DNA of 19,152 nucleotides from JBAZDC01 sp041654595 (GCA_964551305.1 CAZKBT010000061.1:1-19152), one strand, 5' to 3'; shown: positions 7,546-15,477, counted from the stretch's first letter. The notes: generated by a model from the letters alone, not told the origin. Numbers and translations: made by a program.

Positions 7546-8562
7546 TCAATGATGCTCGTTCAGCAACAGGTAGGCCATGCCGTCCTCGGTCGCCACCCCG
7601 ACCTTCCTGCCTACCGGCAAGGTAGCCTTGACTTTGACGTGGCCGTAAGGCAGGCCGGTCACGACCGGCACCTTCACCGTGGCGCGCAGCCAAGACACGA
7701 CGCTGGCCAGGTCATAGCCGTTATCATGGGCGGCCAGCTTATAGTCGGTAAAGCGTCCCAGGACGATCGCTTTCTGCCTGGCCAGCACGCCCGCGTGCCA
7801 GAGCTGGGTCAGCATCCGCTCGATGCGGAACGGATGCTCGGCGATATCCTCCAAAAACAGTATGCCGCCGCGCACCTTGGGCAAGTAAGGCGTCCCCACC
7901 AGAGAAGCCAGCATGGCCAGGTTGCCGCCCCATAGCACGCCTCGCGCATCGACGGCATCCGAATCGGGCGACTCGAAACTGAGCACCTCCAGTTCGTTCC
8001 TCACCGTTTCGACGAACAGATCCGCTGTCAGATCATCCATGGCCTTGCCGCCGAAATCGTAGGCGGCCGACGGCCCGCTCAGGCTGTGCGCGCCGGTCTG
8101 CGCCAGCAGCGCCAGATTGAAGACCGTGAAGTCGCTGTGTCCCACGAACAGCTTACCGCTGTCCGCGACCGCGCGCCAGTCGATGGCGGGCAAAAGGCGG
8201 CTCAAGCCGTAGCCGCCGCGCGTCGTCATCACCAAAGGATGCGCTTGCCGCAAGGACCGCCCTATGGCGGCCAGCCTCTGCGCGTCGGTGCCGGCAAAAC
8301 GCTCGTGCACGGCCAACGCATCGGGGTCCAGGTCCGTCTCGAAGCCCAGTCGGCCCAGGCGCTCCTGCGCCGCTTGGATCGCCGCGGGGTCCTGCACGGC
8401 GCCGGATGGAGAGATCAAATAAATGCCTTCGGGAGCCGGCCCGTGGTGATGCCCGTGGTCATCGTGGGCGTGGGAGCCGTGGCCGTGACGATGGCCATGG
8501 TCATGGTCATGGTCATGGCCATGGTCATGATTGCGGGAGTGTTCGGCCTCGGACTGCGTCAT
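7546..8562 (-). CDS. ldcA: LD-carboxypeptidase (S66 family) with His-rich N-terminal extension
   Basis: Serine peptidase that removes the terminal D-alanine from the peptidoglycan tetrapeptide during cell-wall recycling (LdcA/MccF family). The 338-aa product carries the expected triad: Ser143 in GHSDFT, Glu238 in LFLEDI and His308 in PYGHVK, plus the TRGGYG oxyanion block at 114-119 and WGGNLAML at 211-218. No signal peptide, consistent with a cytoplasmic enzyme. The odd feature is residues 8-40: 16 His alternating with Asp and Gly (for example HDHGHDHDHDHG), which precede the domain start at GIYLISPSG and are absent from E. coli LdcA. The extension is encoded in part by tandem hexamers at 8493-8528. 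Metal binding or storage is a reasonable inference. The gene lies 47 bp after tadA on the same strand and 108 bp before the ABC-F gene. Confidence 0.93.
   Translation of the reverse strand: MTQSEAEHSRNHDHGHDHDHDHGHRHGHGSHAHDDHGHHHGPAPEGIYLISPSGAVQDPAAIQAAQERLGRLGFETDLDPDALAVHERFAGTDAQRLAAIGRSLRQAHPLVMTTRGGYGLSRLLPAIDWRAVADSGKLFVGHSDFTVFNLALLAQTGAHSLSGPSAAYDFGGKAMDDLTADLFVETVRNELEVLSFESPDSDAVDARGVLWGGNLAMLASLVGTPYLPKVRGGILFLEDIAEHPFRIERMLTQLWHAGVLARQKAIVLGRFTDYKLAAHDNGYDLASVVSWLRATVKVPVVTGLPYGHVKVKATLPVGRKVGVATEDGMAYLLLNEHH
8493..8528 (-). repeat. Six tandem GGYCAT hexamers encoding the His-Asp/Gly run of the LD-carboxypeptidase
   Basis: Read on the plus strand the units are GGCCAT, GGTCAT three times, GGCCAT, GGTCAT. 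In the coding direction they give alternating CAT with GAC or GGC codons, that is His-Asp and His-Gly dipeptides. Because units are 6 bp, copy-number changes would keep the frame and vary only the number of dipeptides. Confidence 0.85.
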
Positions 8563-8609
8563 GAAAAGTGCTCGCTAGTATATGAAGGGTTGGCGTAAGA
8601 ATAGCGTGA

Positions 8610-9146
8610 TCATGGCGCGCCCGGCGCATCGTCGGCCGTTTCCTCTCGCCTGGATGACTTGATCTGCCGGCGGCGCTCGCGGAAAAAAACGCGCAGGACG
8701 TCTCCGCACTCCTGTCCCAGCACGCCGCCCACCACCTGAGTCTGATGATTAAGCGCATCTTGCGCGGCGATATCGAGCACGCTGCCGCAACACCCCGTCT
8801 TGGGATCGTTCGCCCCGTAGACGACACGCTGCAGGCGCGCATGCAGCATGGCGCCCATGCACATGGCGCACGGTTCCAGCGTGACATAGAGCCGGCAGCC
8901 GGGCAAACGGTAATTCTCGACACGGCGTGCCGCCTGGCGCAAGGCGACGATCTCGGCATGGGCCGTCGGATCGCGGTCGGTAATCGTGCGGTTGCAGCCC
9001 TCGCCGATCACCCTGTCCTGCGCATCGACGACCACGGCGCCCACGGGCACTTCGCCCAGCTCCCGGGCCTGTTCCGCTAGCCGCAGCGCCAGGCGCATGA
9101 AGACGGTGTCGTCCGGTACATCGTCCGGTCCGCCCGCGCGCGCCAT
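8610..9146 (-). CDS. tadA: tRNA-specific adenosine deaminase TadA
   Basis: Zinc enzyme that deaminates adenosine 34 of tRNA-Arg(ACG) to inosine, an essential wobble modification. Zinc ligands and the catalytic acid are visible in TAHAEIVAL (His and Glu) and LEPCAMCMGA (two Cys); the ALRQ and YVTLEP context is typical of TadA rather than free-base or cytidine deaminases. With the ATG at 9146 the product is 178 aa (E. coli 167). That start has GAGG about 8-12 bases upstream and begins 10 bp after the stop of the HAD gene. An in-frame ATG at 9179 would add 11 residues and overlap the upstream gene by 23 bp, but has no evident ribosome-binding site. The C-terminal tail is basic then acidic (RRRQIKSSRREE) and variable in the family. 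Confidence 0.95.
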   Translation of the reverse strand: MARAGGPDDVPDDTVFMRLALRLAEQARELGEVPVGAVVVDAQDRVIGEGCNRTITDRDPTAHAEIVALRQAARRVENYRLPGCRLYVTLEPCAMCMGAMLHARLQRVVYGANDPKTGCCGSVLDIAAQDALNHQTQVVGGVLGQECGDVLRVFFRERRRQIKSSRREETADDAPGAP

Positions 9147-9156
9147 GCCTGCGGCC

Positions 9157-10005
9157 TCAGCCACGATAGATACGCGCATTGAGCGCGATGCGTCCCGCCA
9201 GGCTCTCCACCGCCTCTTCGAGCCATTGATAGAGCTCGGCGTGCTCGTCGTAGCGAGCCTGGTTCAGATTGGAAACCCGCCCTTCCTGGATGAAGCCCCA
9301 GGCCCTGCTGCGCTTGTCCCTGTGCTTCGGGTCCCATACGCCGAACGCCACGCCGCCGGAGCGTCGTATGAGGGAAAAGCAAGGAATGTCCGTGTAGCCG
9401 TCGCCCACGAACACCATCTGCTCGAACGGCACGCGCAATTTTTCCGGAGCCACCTTGCGGTTGACGTCGAAGGGCTTGCTACGCGATGCCGCACCGATGA
9501 TGCCTTTCTGGATGTGAAAAAGATAACGTGTCTTGTCGGTAAAGCTGACCACTCTTTTTGGAAAACTGATGCCGTCATCCTCGTCGTAGACGAACTCGGA
9601 AGCCCAGATGTCGGTGAATTCATGGGCGATCGCAGTATGGCGAACGACGTCGCCGATGCCGCTGGAAATCAGATAAAACTCCAATTGCACCTGGGGATGG
9701 TTGGCCTTGACGACGGCGCGCAAACGCTCGAACAACGTGTCCACGCCGGAATGCAGCGGCAGGCGGCGCCCCCAATCCTCGAGCCGTTCGCGTGTGATCA
9801 AGCCGTGTCGCCGCGAGCGGGACACCGCGATCATTTCGTGCAAATAGGCAGGCACGGGATCCCAGTCCTGCTCGAACAGAAGCGGGTTGACGCGCTGCTG
9901 CCAGAACGCCTCGACGTCGACGCCGATATCGGCCAGGAAGCCTGAGGTGCTGTCCGGAGCAAGCGTATCGTCAAAATCGAAGATCAAGGCTATCACGTCG
10001 GACAT
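9157..10005 (-). CDS. HAD-superfamily hydrolase, phosphoserine-phosphatase-like
   Basis: 282-aa protein with the four HAD motifs: DFDDTLAP with the nucleophile Asp10 and acid/base Asp12; ISSG with Ser114/Ser115 as motif II; a candidate motif III lysine at 150 or 158; and VGDGYTDIPCF with Asp202 and Asp206 as motif IV. A long insert between motif I and II (about residues 20-100) would form a helical cap, as in SerB-like phosphatases. The substrate is not identifiable, and I do not recognise a named orthologue. No signal peptide or membrane segment, so cytoplasmic. The ATG at 10005 follows AAAGG. A TAAAAT at 10043-10048 (minus strand) could be a -10 box in the 78-bp gap after nnr, without a clear -35. 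The gene leads closely into tadA. Confidence 0.85.
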   Translation of the reverse strand: MSDVIALIFDFDDTLAPDSTSGFLADIGVDVEAFWQQRVNPLLFEQDWDPVPAYLHEMIAVSRSRRHGLITRERLEDWGRRLPLHSGVDTLFERLRAVVKANHPQVQLEFYLISSGIGDVVRHTAIAHEFTDIWASEFVYDEDDGISFPKRVVSFTDKTRYLFHIQKGIIGAASRSKPFDVNRKVAPEKLRVPFEQMVFVGDGYTDIPCFSLIRRSGGVAFGVWDPKHRDKRSRAWGFIQEGRVSNLNQARYDEHAELYQWLEEAVESLAGRIALNARIYRG

Positions 10006-10083
10006 GCAGACCTTTGCTATGCAATTGGAATGAGATGCGGGGATTTTAACGCGAAGCCGCTGACCCCGTGCGTCCGAACCCGA

Positions 10084-11601
10084 TCACGTCATGCCCTCGA
10101 CGCGTTCTCGCAAGCCGCGCAGCGTTTGCGGCACGCGGACGGGCAGATCGTCCGCGATCAGCCCCAAACCGATGCGGGCGGCGGCATCGCCATGCACCCA
10201 GACCGCCGCGGCCGCAGCCTGCAAAGCGGGCATGCCCTGCGCCATCAGGCCGACGATGAGACCGGCAAGCACGTCGCCCGTTCCTCCCGTCGCCAGCGTG
10301 GCCGGCGCGTTCGTGTTGATGAATGCGCGGCCGTCGGGAGCGGCAATGATCGTGTCCGGGCCTTTCAAGACGATGACGGCGCCGCTGCGCCGAGCGGCCC
10401 GGCGCGCGCGCTCCAGTTTTCCGCCGCTCTCGCCGCCGAACAGCCGGGAAAATTCACCTTCGTGGGGCGTCATCACGCAGGGACCTCGTATGGCGCCGAA
10501 AAGCCGATCAGGATCCTCGGCGAAAGCACTGATGGCGTCCGCGTCCAGCACGACGCCGCGTTCCGTCGCCAGCACCGACAGGACCTGCCGCGCCGACTGC
10601 GGCCCGGCGCCCAAACCCGGCCCGATCAGCAGCGCATTACGTCTCGGATCGTCAAGCAATGCCTTCAGGGCGTCGGCCCCGTCGAACGGCGCCGCCATGA
10701 CGCTGGTCAGCGCGGCCGCATAGACCGGCCACGCCCTGGCTGGCGCGGCGACCGTGACCAGCCCCGCGCCCATCCGGGCGCAGGCTGCCGCCGCCAAGCG
10801 GGCGGCGCCGGTCAAGGTTTCCCCCCCCACGATCAGGGCATGCCCCCGGTCGTACTTGTGTCCATCCGCGCGCGGCCAGGGATAGGCTTCCAGCCAGCAC
10901 GCGGGATCGTTTTCATACGTATCCAGTGCCATGCCGGCGCGCGCCTGCTCGCCGAGCACGGCCTCGGGAATGCCGATATCGGCAACCACCAGGCGACCGC
11001 ATAAGCGCCGCCCCGGCTGCAGCACGTGGCCCGGTTTCTTTCTGAAAAACGTTACCGTCATCGCCGCCGCCAGGGCGGCGCCTTTTACCCGGCCGTCGGC
11101 ACCGTCCACGCCGCTTGGCATGTCCACCGCGCATACCGGCAGGCCTTTCTCTCTGACGGCCTGCTGGAGGTTCATTACTTCGGCCGGAATGTCCCGCGCG
11201 AGTCCGGCCCCGAACACGGCGTCGAGCACCAGCTCGGCGCCCTGCAAGGCGGCTGTGGAAAACGGCAGGATCTCTTCTTGCCACCGAGCGGCATGAAACG
11301 CGGCGTCACCCGACAGCGATGCCGCGTCGCCATACAAGGCCACGCTAACCTGCCAGCCGTGATCGCGCAAGTGGCGGGCGGCCACGAAACCGTCGCCGCC
11401 GTTGTTGCCCGGCCCGCACAGCACGAGCAAGGGCCTGGGGGACCATCGGCCGCGTATCGCGTCGGCGACTGCCCGGCCCGCATTCTCCATCAACGCACGG
11501 CCCGGCACCCCGCCGGCAATCGCGGCGCGGTCCACCGCGGCCATTTGCGCGGGCGCAAGCAGCACGGTCGAGTATGAATCGATCGACGACAGCATGGTCA
11601 T
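10084..11601 (-). CDS. nnr: Bifunctional NAD(P)H-hydrate epimerase / ADP-dependent NAD(P)H-hydrate dehydratase
   Basis: Repairs hydrated NADH and NADPH: the N-terminal YjeF_N domain epimerises R- and S-NAD(P)HX, and the C-terminal ribokinase-like CARKD domain dehydrates the S form using ADP. The 505-aa product shows both domains. Epimerase: CGPGNNGGDGFVAARHL at 62-78 and VDMPSGVDG at 159-167. Dehydratase from about residue 230: GPGLGAGP (327-334), MTPHEGEF (377-384) and ATGGTGDVLAGL (437-448), which contains the ADP-site Gly-rich loop and catalytic Asp. Length is close to E. coli Nnr (515). ATGs occur at 11601 and 11595, and neither has a strong ribosome-binding site. It is divergent from the YadG-like ABC gene across 86 bp. 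Confidence 0.95.
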   Translation of the reverse strand: MTMLSSIDSYSTVLLAPAQMAAVDRAAIAGGVPGRALMENAGRAVADAIRGRWSPRPLLVLCGPGNNGGDGFVAARHLRDHGWQVSVALYGDAASLSGDAAFHAARWQEEILPFSTAALQGAELVLDAVFGAGLARDIPAEVMNLQQAVREKGLPVCAVDMPSGVDGADGRVKGAALAAAMTVTFFRKKPGHVLQPGRRLCGRLVVADIGIPEAVLGEQARAGMALDTYENDPACWLEAYPWPRADGHKYDRGHALIVGGETLTGAARLAAAACARMGAGLVTVAAPARAWPVYAAALTSVMAAPFDGADALKALLDDPRRNALLIGPGLGAGPQSARQVLSVLATERGVVLDADAISAFAEDPDRLFGAIRGPCVMTPHEGEFSRLFGGESGGKLERARRAARRSGAVIVLKGPDTIIAAPDGRAFINTNAPATLATGGTGDVLAGLIVGLMAQGMPALQAAAAAVWVHGDAAARIGLGLIADDLPVRVPQTLRGLRERVEGMT

Positions 11602-11687
11602 GAGAAGTAAAAATGGATACCGACGGATATTGGCATGAGGGCGAGGCCGTATGTTATTGTCCGACTCAGTGTAAACGCGAAGCCGTC

Positions 11688-12614
11688 ATGTCCCCAATAC
11701 TTTCCGTCAAACAGTTGAGCAAGCGCTACGCTTCCGGCTTTCACGCGCTCAAGAGCGTCGACCTGGATATCCGGCAAGGCGAGATCTTCGCCCTGCTCGG
11801 CCCCAACGGGGCCGGCAAGACCACGCTCATCAGCATTATTTGCGGCCTGGTCAACCCGACGTCGGGCCAAGTGCTTGCCGGCGGCTACGATATCGTACAA
11901 GACTATCGCCAGGCGCGCCGCATGATCGGACTGGTTCCTCAAGAGCTCACGACCGAAGCGTTCGAAACCGTCTTTAACACCGTGGCATTCAGCCGCGCGC
12001 TTTTCGGCAAAGCCTCCGATCCGGCCTACCTGGAGAAACTGCTGCGCGACCTGTCGCTATGGGAAAAGCGCCACAATCGCATACATACGCTTTCGGGCGG
12101 CATGAAGCGGCGCCTGCTGATCGCCAAGGCGCTTTCGCACGAGCCGCAGATCCTGTTCCTGGACGAGCCGACCGCCGGCGTGGACGTATCGCTGCGCAAG
12201 GAAACGTGGCAAGTCATGCGCGCCCTGCGCGACACGGGCGTCACCATCATACTGACCACGCATTACATCGATGAAGCCGAGGAAATGGCGGACCGGATCG
12301 GCGTAATCAAAAACGGCGAAATCCTGTTGGTCGAAGATACCCGCAGGCTGATGAAAAAACTGGGCACCAAGCAACTCATCCTGCAACTGCGCGAGCCGAT
12401 GCATAGCGTGCCCGAGTCCCTCGCATCGTATAACCTGAAGCTGGAGGGCGACGGATCACGGCTGATCTACACCTACGACGCCGCCCGGGACAGCGAGACC
12501 ATCGCCTCGCTGCTGCACGCCTTGTCGCAGGCCGACGTGGCTTTCGAAGACCTGCAAACCAAGCAAAGTTCCCTGGAAGACATTTTCGTCAGCCTGCTCA
12601 GGAGCAATCCATGA
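11688..12614 (+). CDS. yadG: ABC transporter ATP-binding protein, YadG type
   Basis: ATPase subunit of a two-gene ABC-2 type exporter. The 308-aa product matches E. coli YadG in length. Walker A GPNGAGKTT (38-46), Q-loop Gln85 in LVPQE, signature LSGGMKRR (135-142), Walker B with catalytic Glu160 in LFLDEPTAGVD, and switch His192 in LTTHYIDEAE. The C-terminal 90 residues are a typical regulatory tail. The ATG at 11688 was chosen because the ABC domain starts there; the frame is open for 25 more codons upstream, but that part is unlike the family. The stop overlaps the permease start (ATGA at 12611-12614). The substrate of YadGH systems is unknown; similarity to drug and polysaccharide exporters is only general. 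Confidence 0.93.
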   Translation: MSPILSVKQLSKRYASGFHALKSVDLDIRQGEIFALLGPNGAGKTTLISIICGLVNPTSGQVLAGGYDIVQDYRQARRMIGLVPQELTTEAFETVFNTVAFSRALFGKASDPAYLEKLLRDLSLWEKRHNRIHTLSGGMKRRLLIAKALSHEPQILFLDEPTAGVDVSLRKETWQVMRALRDTGVTIILTTHYIDEAEEMADRIGVIKNGEILLVEDTRRLMKKLGTKQLILQLREPMHSVPESLASYNLKLEGDGSRLIYTYDAARDSETIASLLHALSQADVAFEDLQTKQSSLEDIFVSLLRSNP

Positions 12615-13372
12615 ACCCGCACGGCATACGAGCCATCTATCTCTTTGAAATGGCGCGCACCTGGCGCACCCTGCTGCAGAGCATCATCGCGCCCGTCATC
12701 TCGACGTCGCTGTATTTCGTCATCTTCGGCGCGGCGATAGGCCACCGCATCACGGAAGTCGAAGGCATAGGCTACGGCGCATTCATCGTTCCCGGCCTCG
12801 TCATGTTGTCCGTGCTGACCCAAAGCATCACCAATGCGGCCTTCGGCATCTACTTTCCCAAGTTCACCGGCACCATTTATGAAATCCTGTCCGCCCCGGT
12901 GTCCTACATTGAAATCACCTTGGCCTACGTCGGCGCGGCGGCAAGCAAATCCGTTCTTCTGGCCGTCATCATTCTGATCACCGCATCGTTGTTCGTGCCG
13001 TTGCGTATCGACCATCCGGCCTGGATGATCCTGTTCCTGCTCCTGACCGCCTTTACGTTCAGCCTGTTCGGCTTCATCATCGGCATATGGGCCGATAATT
13101 TTGAAAAGCTGCAGTTCGTTCCGATGCTCATCGTCACGCCCTTGACGTTTCTCGGCGGCAGCTTTTATTCGATATCGATGCTGCCGCCGTTTTGGCAAAC
13201 GGTCACCTTGTTCAATCCGCTGGTCTACCTGATCAGCGGGTTTCGCTGGAGCTTCTACAGTATCGCCGACGTCAACGTCTATGTCAGCCTGGGAATGACG
13301 CTGGTGTTCCTGGCCTTATGCCTTGCGACGATCGCCTGGATATTCAAGACCGGCTACCGTTTGCGGCACTGA
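12611..13372 (+). CDS. yadH: ABC-2 type permease, YadH type
   Basis: Inner-membrane permease subunit that pairs with the YadG-like ATPase. The 253-aa protein has six hydrophobic segments (about 22-45, 55-78, 103-130, 138-160, 170-190 and 224-245) and the ABC-2 signature region around LIVTPLTFLGGSFYSISMLP, followed by FNPLVYLISGFRW. E. coli YadH is 256 aa. A ribosome-binding site (AGGAGCAA) lies in the last codons of yadG, and the ATGA overlap indicates translational coupling and 1:1 production. It converges on yajQ with only 5 bp between stops, and no terminator is visible in that gap. Confidence 0.93.
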   Translation: MNPHGIRAIYLFEMARTWRTLLQSIIAPVISTSLYFVIFGAAIGHRITEVEGIGYGAFIVPGLVMLSVLTQSITNAAFGIYFPKFTGTIYEILSAPVSYIEITLAYVGAAASKSVLLAVIILITASLFVPLRIDHPAWMILFLLLTAFTFSLFGFIIGIWADNFEKLQFVPMLIVTPLTFLGGSFYSISMLPPFWQTVTLFNPLVYLISGFRWSFYSIADVNVYVSLGMTLVFLALCLATIAWIFKTGYRLRH

Positions 13373-13377
13373 GCCGG

Positions 13378-13860
13378 TCAATCCCGGAAATTCTGGAACT
13401 GCAACGGCAGCTCGACGTCGGTTTTCTTCAGCAAGGCGATCGCCGCCTGCAAGTCATCGCGCTTTTTGCCGCTGACACGCAGTTTGTCGCCGTTGATCTG
13501 AGCTTCCACCTTGAGCTTGTCGGCCTTCAGCGCGGCGATCAGCTTCTTTGATACCGGCTGTTCTATGCCTTGGCGCACCGTGATTTTCTGGCGCGCGCCG
13601 CCCAGGTTTTCCAGAGGATCGGCCACGTCGAGGCAGCGCACGTCTATGCCCCGGGCCGACAGGCGGCCGCGCAGGATGTCCAGCATCTGCTTGAGCTGAA
13701 ACGCGCTGGGCGCATGTTGCGTGATGACGTAGCCGTCCAGCTCGAACTTCGCGTCCGTGCCCTTGAAATCGAAACGGGTGGTCAATTCGCGCAACGCCTG
13801 GTCGACGGCATTGGACAACTCATGTTTGTCTACTTCGGAGACGACATCGAATGAAGGCAT
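13378..13860 (-). CDS. yajQ: YajQ family nucleotide-binding protein
   Basis: 160-aa cytoplasmic protein of the YajQ (UPF0234) family, two tandem ferredoxin-like domains; members bind cyclic-di-GMP and tRNA/GTP in vitro, and a Xanthomonas homologue acts as a c-di-GMP receptor. The N-terminus MPSFDVVSEVDKHELSNAVD, the FDFKGTDAKFEL block and the C-terminal RVSGKKRDDLQAAIALL and LPLQFQNFRD are diagnostic. The ATG at 13860 gives this N-terminus; the frame extends 21 codons upstream (to 13923), but that part is not conserved. GTGGAT about 5-10 bases upstream can serve as ribosome-binding site. A TACACT at 13889-13894 (minus strand) may be its -10 box, suggesting its own promoter. Confidence 0.95.
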   Translation of the reverse strand: MPSFDVVSEVDKHELSNAVDQALRELTTRFDFKGTDAKFELDGYVITQHAPSAFQLKQMLDILRGRLSARGIDVRCLDVADPLENLGGARQKITVRQGIEQPVSKKLIAALKADKLKVEAQINGDKLRVSGKKRDDLQAAIALLKKTDVELPLQFQNFRD

Positions 13861-13905
13861 GGCAATCCACAAAAAAACATTTGCATGAAGTGTACCGCCG
13901 CGCGG

Positions 13906-13953
13906 CGCCGAGCGGTAGCCCACGGCCGATAGCCGGTGAAAGAGCGCTCGGCG
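13906..13953. terminator. Stem-loop in the gap between mocR and yajQ
   Basis: CGCCGAGCG (13906-13914) and CGCTCGGCG (13945-13953) are perfect 9-bp complements with a 30-base interior. The structure begins 6 bp after the mocR-type stop codon, on the minus strand, and precedes the probable yajQ promoter. It has no immediate U-tract, so it is at best a partial or rho-assisted terminator. Confidence 0.35.
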
Positions 13954-13959
13954 TCCGCC

Positions 13960-15372
13960 TCACCCCGACGCGGCCTCCTGCGCCCTCTTGAAGAAATCAT
14001 ACAAACGAGGATCATCGCACTGCGCGACGTTGATGCGGATATAGCGGCTCGCCGACTGGGATAGGCTGAACACGTTGCCCGGCGCCAGGACGATGTTTTC
14101 GATCAACGCCTTGCGCGCCAGTTCGGCGGCATCCACGCCTTCGGGCAGCCGGCACCAGACGAACATGCCCGCGCCAGGCCGCAGCCACGGCGTGATGCCG
14201 ACTGCGGCAAGCCGGGGCAGGACGCGCTCCATCGCCTCGGCCAGCCGCTGGCGCAGAAGTTCGGTGTATTTGCGGTATGAACCGTTCTTCAGGCAATCGA
14301 ACACCAGTTGCGACGCCGCATTGCCGGCATTGAAGGCCGTCGCGATTTTCAGATCGGTCAGGTCTTCCAGCCAGTCCCGCTTGGCCACGATGTAGCCGCA
14401 TCTGACCGACGCCGACAAGGTTTTGGAAAAACTGCCTATCTGCACGACATTGTCCAGGCCGTCGAACGCCGCCAGGCGCGGCGCCGGCTCCACCTCCAGG
14501 TCCGCGAATATGTCGTCTTCGACCACAGTCATGCGGTGCTGGTCCACGATCTTGAGCACACGATGCGCCGTAACGGCCGATATACTCGCGCCGGTCGGAT
14601 TATGCAGGCCCGAATTGGTGATGTACAGCCTTGGGCGGGCAGCGCCGACGACCTGCTCGAAGGCGAGAATATCCGGTCCGTTGGGCGTATAAGGCACACC
14701 CACGACTTGTACGCGGTGCGCCCTGAGCAAGGCATGAAAATTGAAATAGCAGGGATCGTCCACCAGAACGGCATCGCCCGGCTCCAGCAGGAAACGGCAC
14801 AACAAATCGATGGCTTGCGTGCCGGACTCGGTAAGCAGAATCTGGTCGGCCCCCACCTCCAGGCCTTGCCGAGCGCAACGCCGCGCCAACAGCTCCCTCA
14901 AAGGCGGCAGGCCTTGCGGATTGGCATAATCCGCCAATGTCCCGGCGTCGCTTCGGGCCAGGCGCCGCAGCCCGGCTCGCAACTCGTCGGTCGGCATCCA
15001 CGAGGCCGGCAGCCAGCCGCAGCCCGGCTTGAGCACCGTTTTATCGGATTCCAGAGCCTGTCGGGATATCCAGAACGGATCCAGCGCCCTGTCCAGGCGC
15101 GGGCCGATCTCCGCCATGGAAAGCGGCGGCAGATTGCCGGCCACGAAATATCCCGAGCCGCGCCGCGAACGGATGTCTCCTTCCGCGACGAGCCTATCAT
15201 AGGCGTCGACCACCGTGGATTTCGAGACGCCCAGCATGTCCGCCATGGCGCGCAACGAAGGCAGGCGCGCCCCAGGCGTCAGATTGCGCGCCTGGATGCG
15301 CTGCCGGATCGTATCGATCACATAGTCGACGCGAGTCATGCCCGGCGCGGTAGTTATCGGATCGGCGCTCAT
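13960..15372 (-). CDS. MocR-type transcriptional regulator (GntR DNA-binding domain plus class I aminotransferase domain)
   Basis: 470-aa chimeric regulator. Residues about 12-80 form a GntR winged helix (TPGARLPSLRAMADMLGVSKSTVVDAYDRL contains the recognition helix, and EGDIRSRRGSGYFV the wing), and about 105-465 form a fold-type I PLP domain. PLP-site residues visible are Asn258 in HNPTG, Asp286/287 in VVEDDIF, and the Schiff-base Lys317 in GSFSKTLSA; an Arg in RYIRINVA would bind a substrate carboxylate. Such proteins usually act as effector-sensing regulators of amino acid or vitamin B6 genes. The ATG at 15372 has AAGGAG 6 bases upstream. It is divergent from a DMT permease, its likely target, and the palindrome at 15373-15398 overlaps its own leader, suggesting autoregulation. 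Effector unknown. Confidence 0.93.
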   Translation of the reverse strand: MSADPITTAPGMTRVDYVIDTIRQRIQARNLTPGARLPSLRAMADMLGVSKSTVVDAYDRLVAEGDIRSRRGSGYFVAGNLPPLSMAEIGPRLDRALDPFWISRQALESDKTVLKPGCGWLPASWMPTDELRAGLRRLARSDAGTLADYANPQGLPPLRELLARRCARQGLEVGADQILLTESGTQAIDLLCRFLLEPGDAVLVDDPCYFNFHALLRAHRVQVVGVPYTPNGPDILAFEQVVGAARPRLYITNSGLHNPTGASISAVTAHRVLKIVDQHRMTVVEDDIFADLEVEPAPRLAAFDGLDNVVQIGSFSKTLSASVRCGYIVAKRDWLEDLTDLKIATAFNAGNAASQLVFDCLKNGSYRKYTELLRQRLAEAMERVLPRLAAVGITPWLRPGAGMFVWCRLPEGVDAAELARKALIENIVLAPGNVFSLSQSASRYIRINVAQCDDPRLYDFFKRAQEAASG

Positions 15373-15398
15373 CTGTACTCCTTTCCATATCAGTACAG
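15373..15398. promoter_or_regulatory. Operator-like palindrome at the mocR-type gene start
   Basis: CTGTACT (15373-15379) and AGTACAG (15392-15398) are perfect inverted 7-mers separated by 12 bp. The CTGTAC core is known from binding sites of several MocR/GntR regulators. One arm touches the start codon of the regulator gene and overlaps its ribosome-binding region, the other points to the DMT gene promoter, so one bound protein could control both genes. Confidence 0.55.
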
Positions 15399-15477
15399 TT
15401 TATGTTAATTGTATTGCTCCGTATCTGGCAATATGGAAGGAACTCGATGATGATAAGGCTTTGATCGACGCACGAGC

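Noticed and set aside
8493..8528. Possible CRISPR-like or regulatory short tandem repeat
   Set aside because: Units are 6 bp with no spacers and lie wholly in frame within the LD-carboxypeptidase gene, where they encode His-Asp/Gly dipeptides.
14523..14526. Loss of the PLP-contacting tyrosine in the MocR aminotransferase domain (VVEDDIF rather than a Tyr at the last position)
   Set aside because: Phe at this position is, as far as I recall, frequent in MocR-type regulators, which need not be catalytically active, so it is not a sign of decay.
14308..15408. Plus-strand open frame (366 codons) opposite the MocR-type regulator
   Set aside because: It is the antisense of a complete, motif-rich GntR/aminotransferase gene and shows no conserved features.
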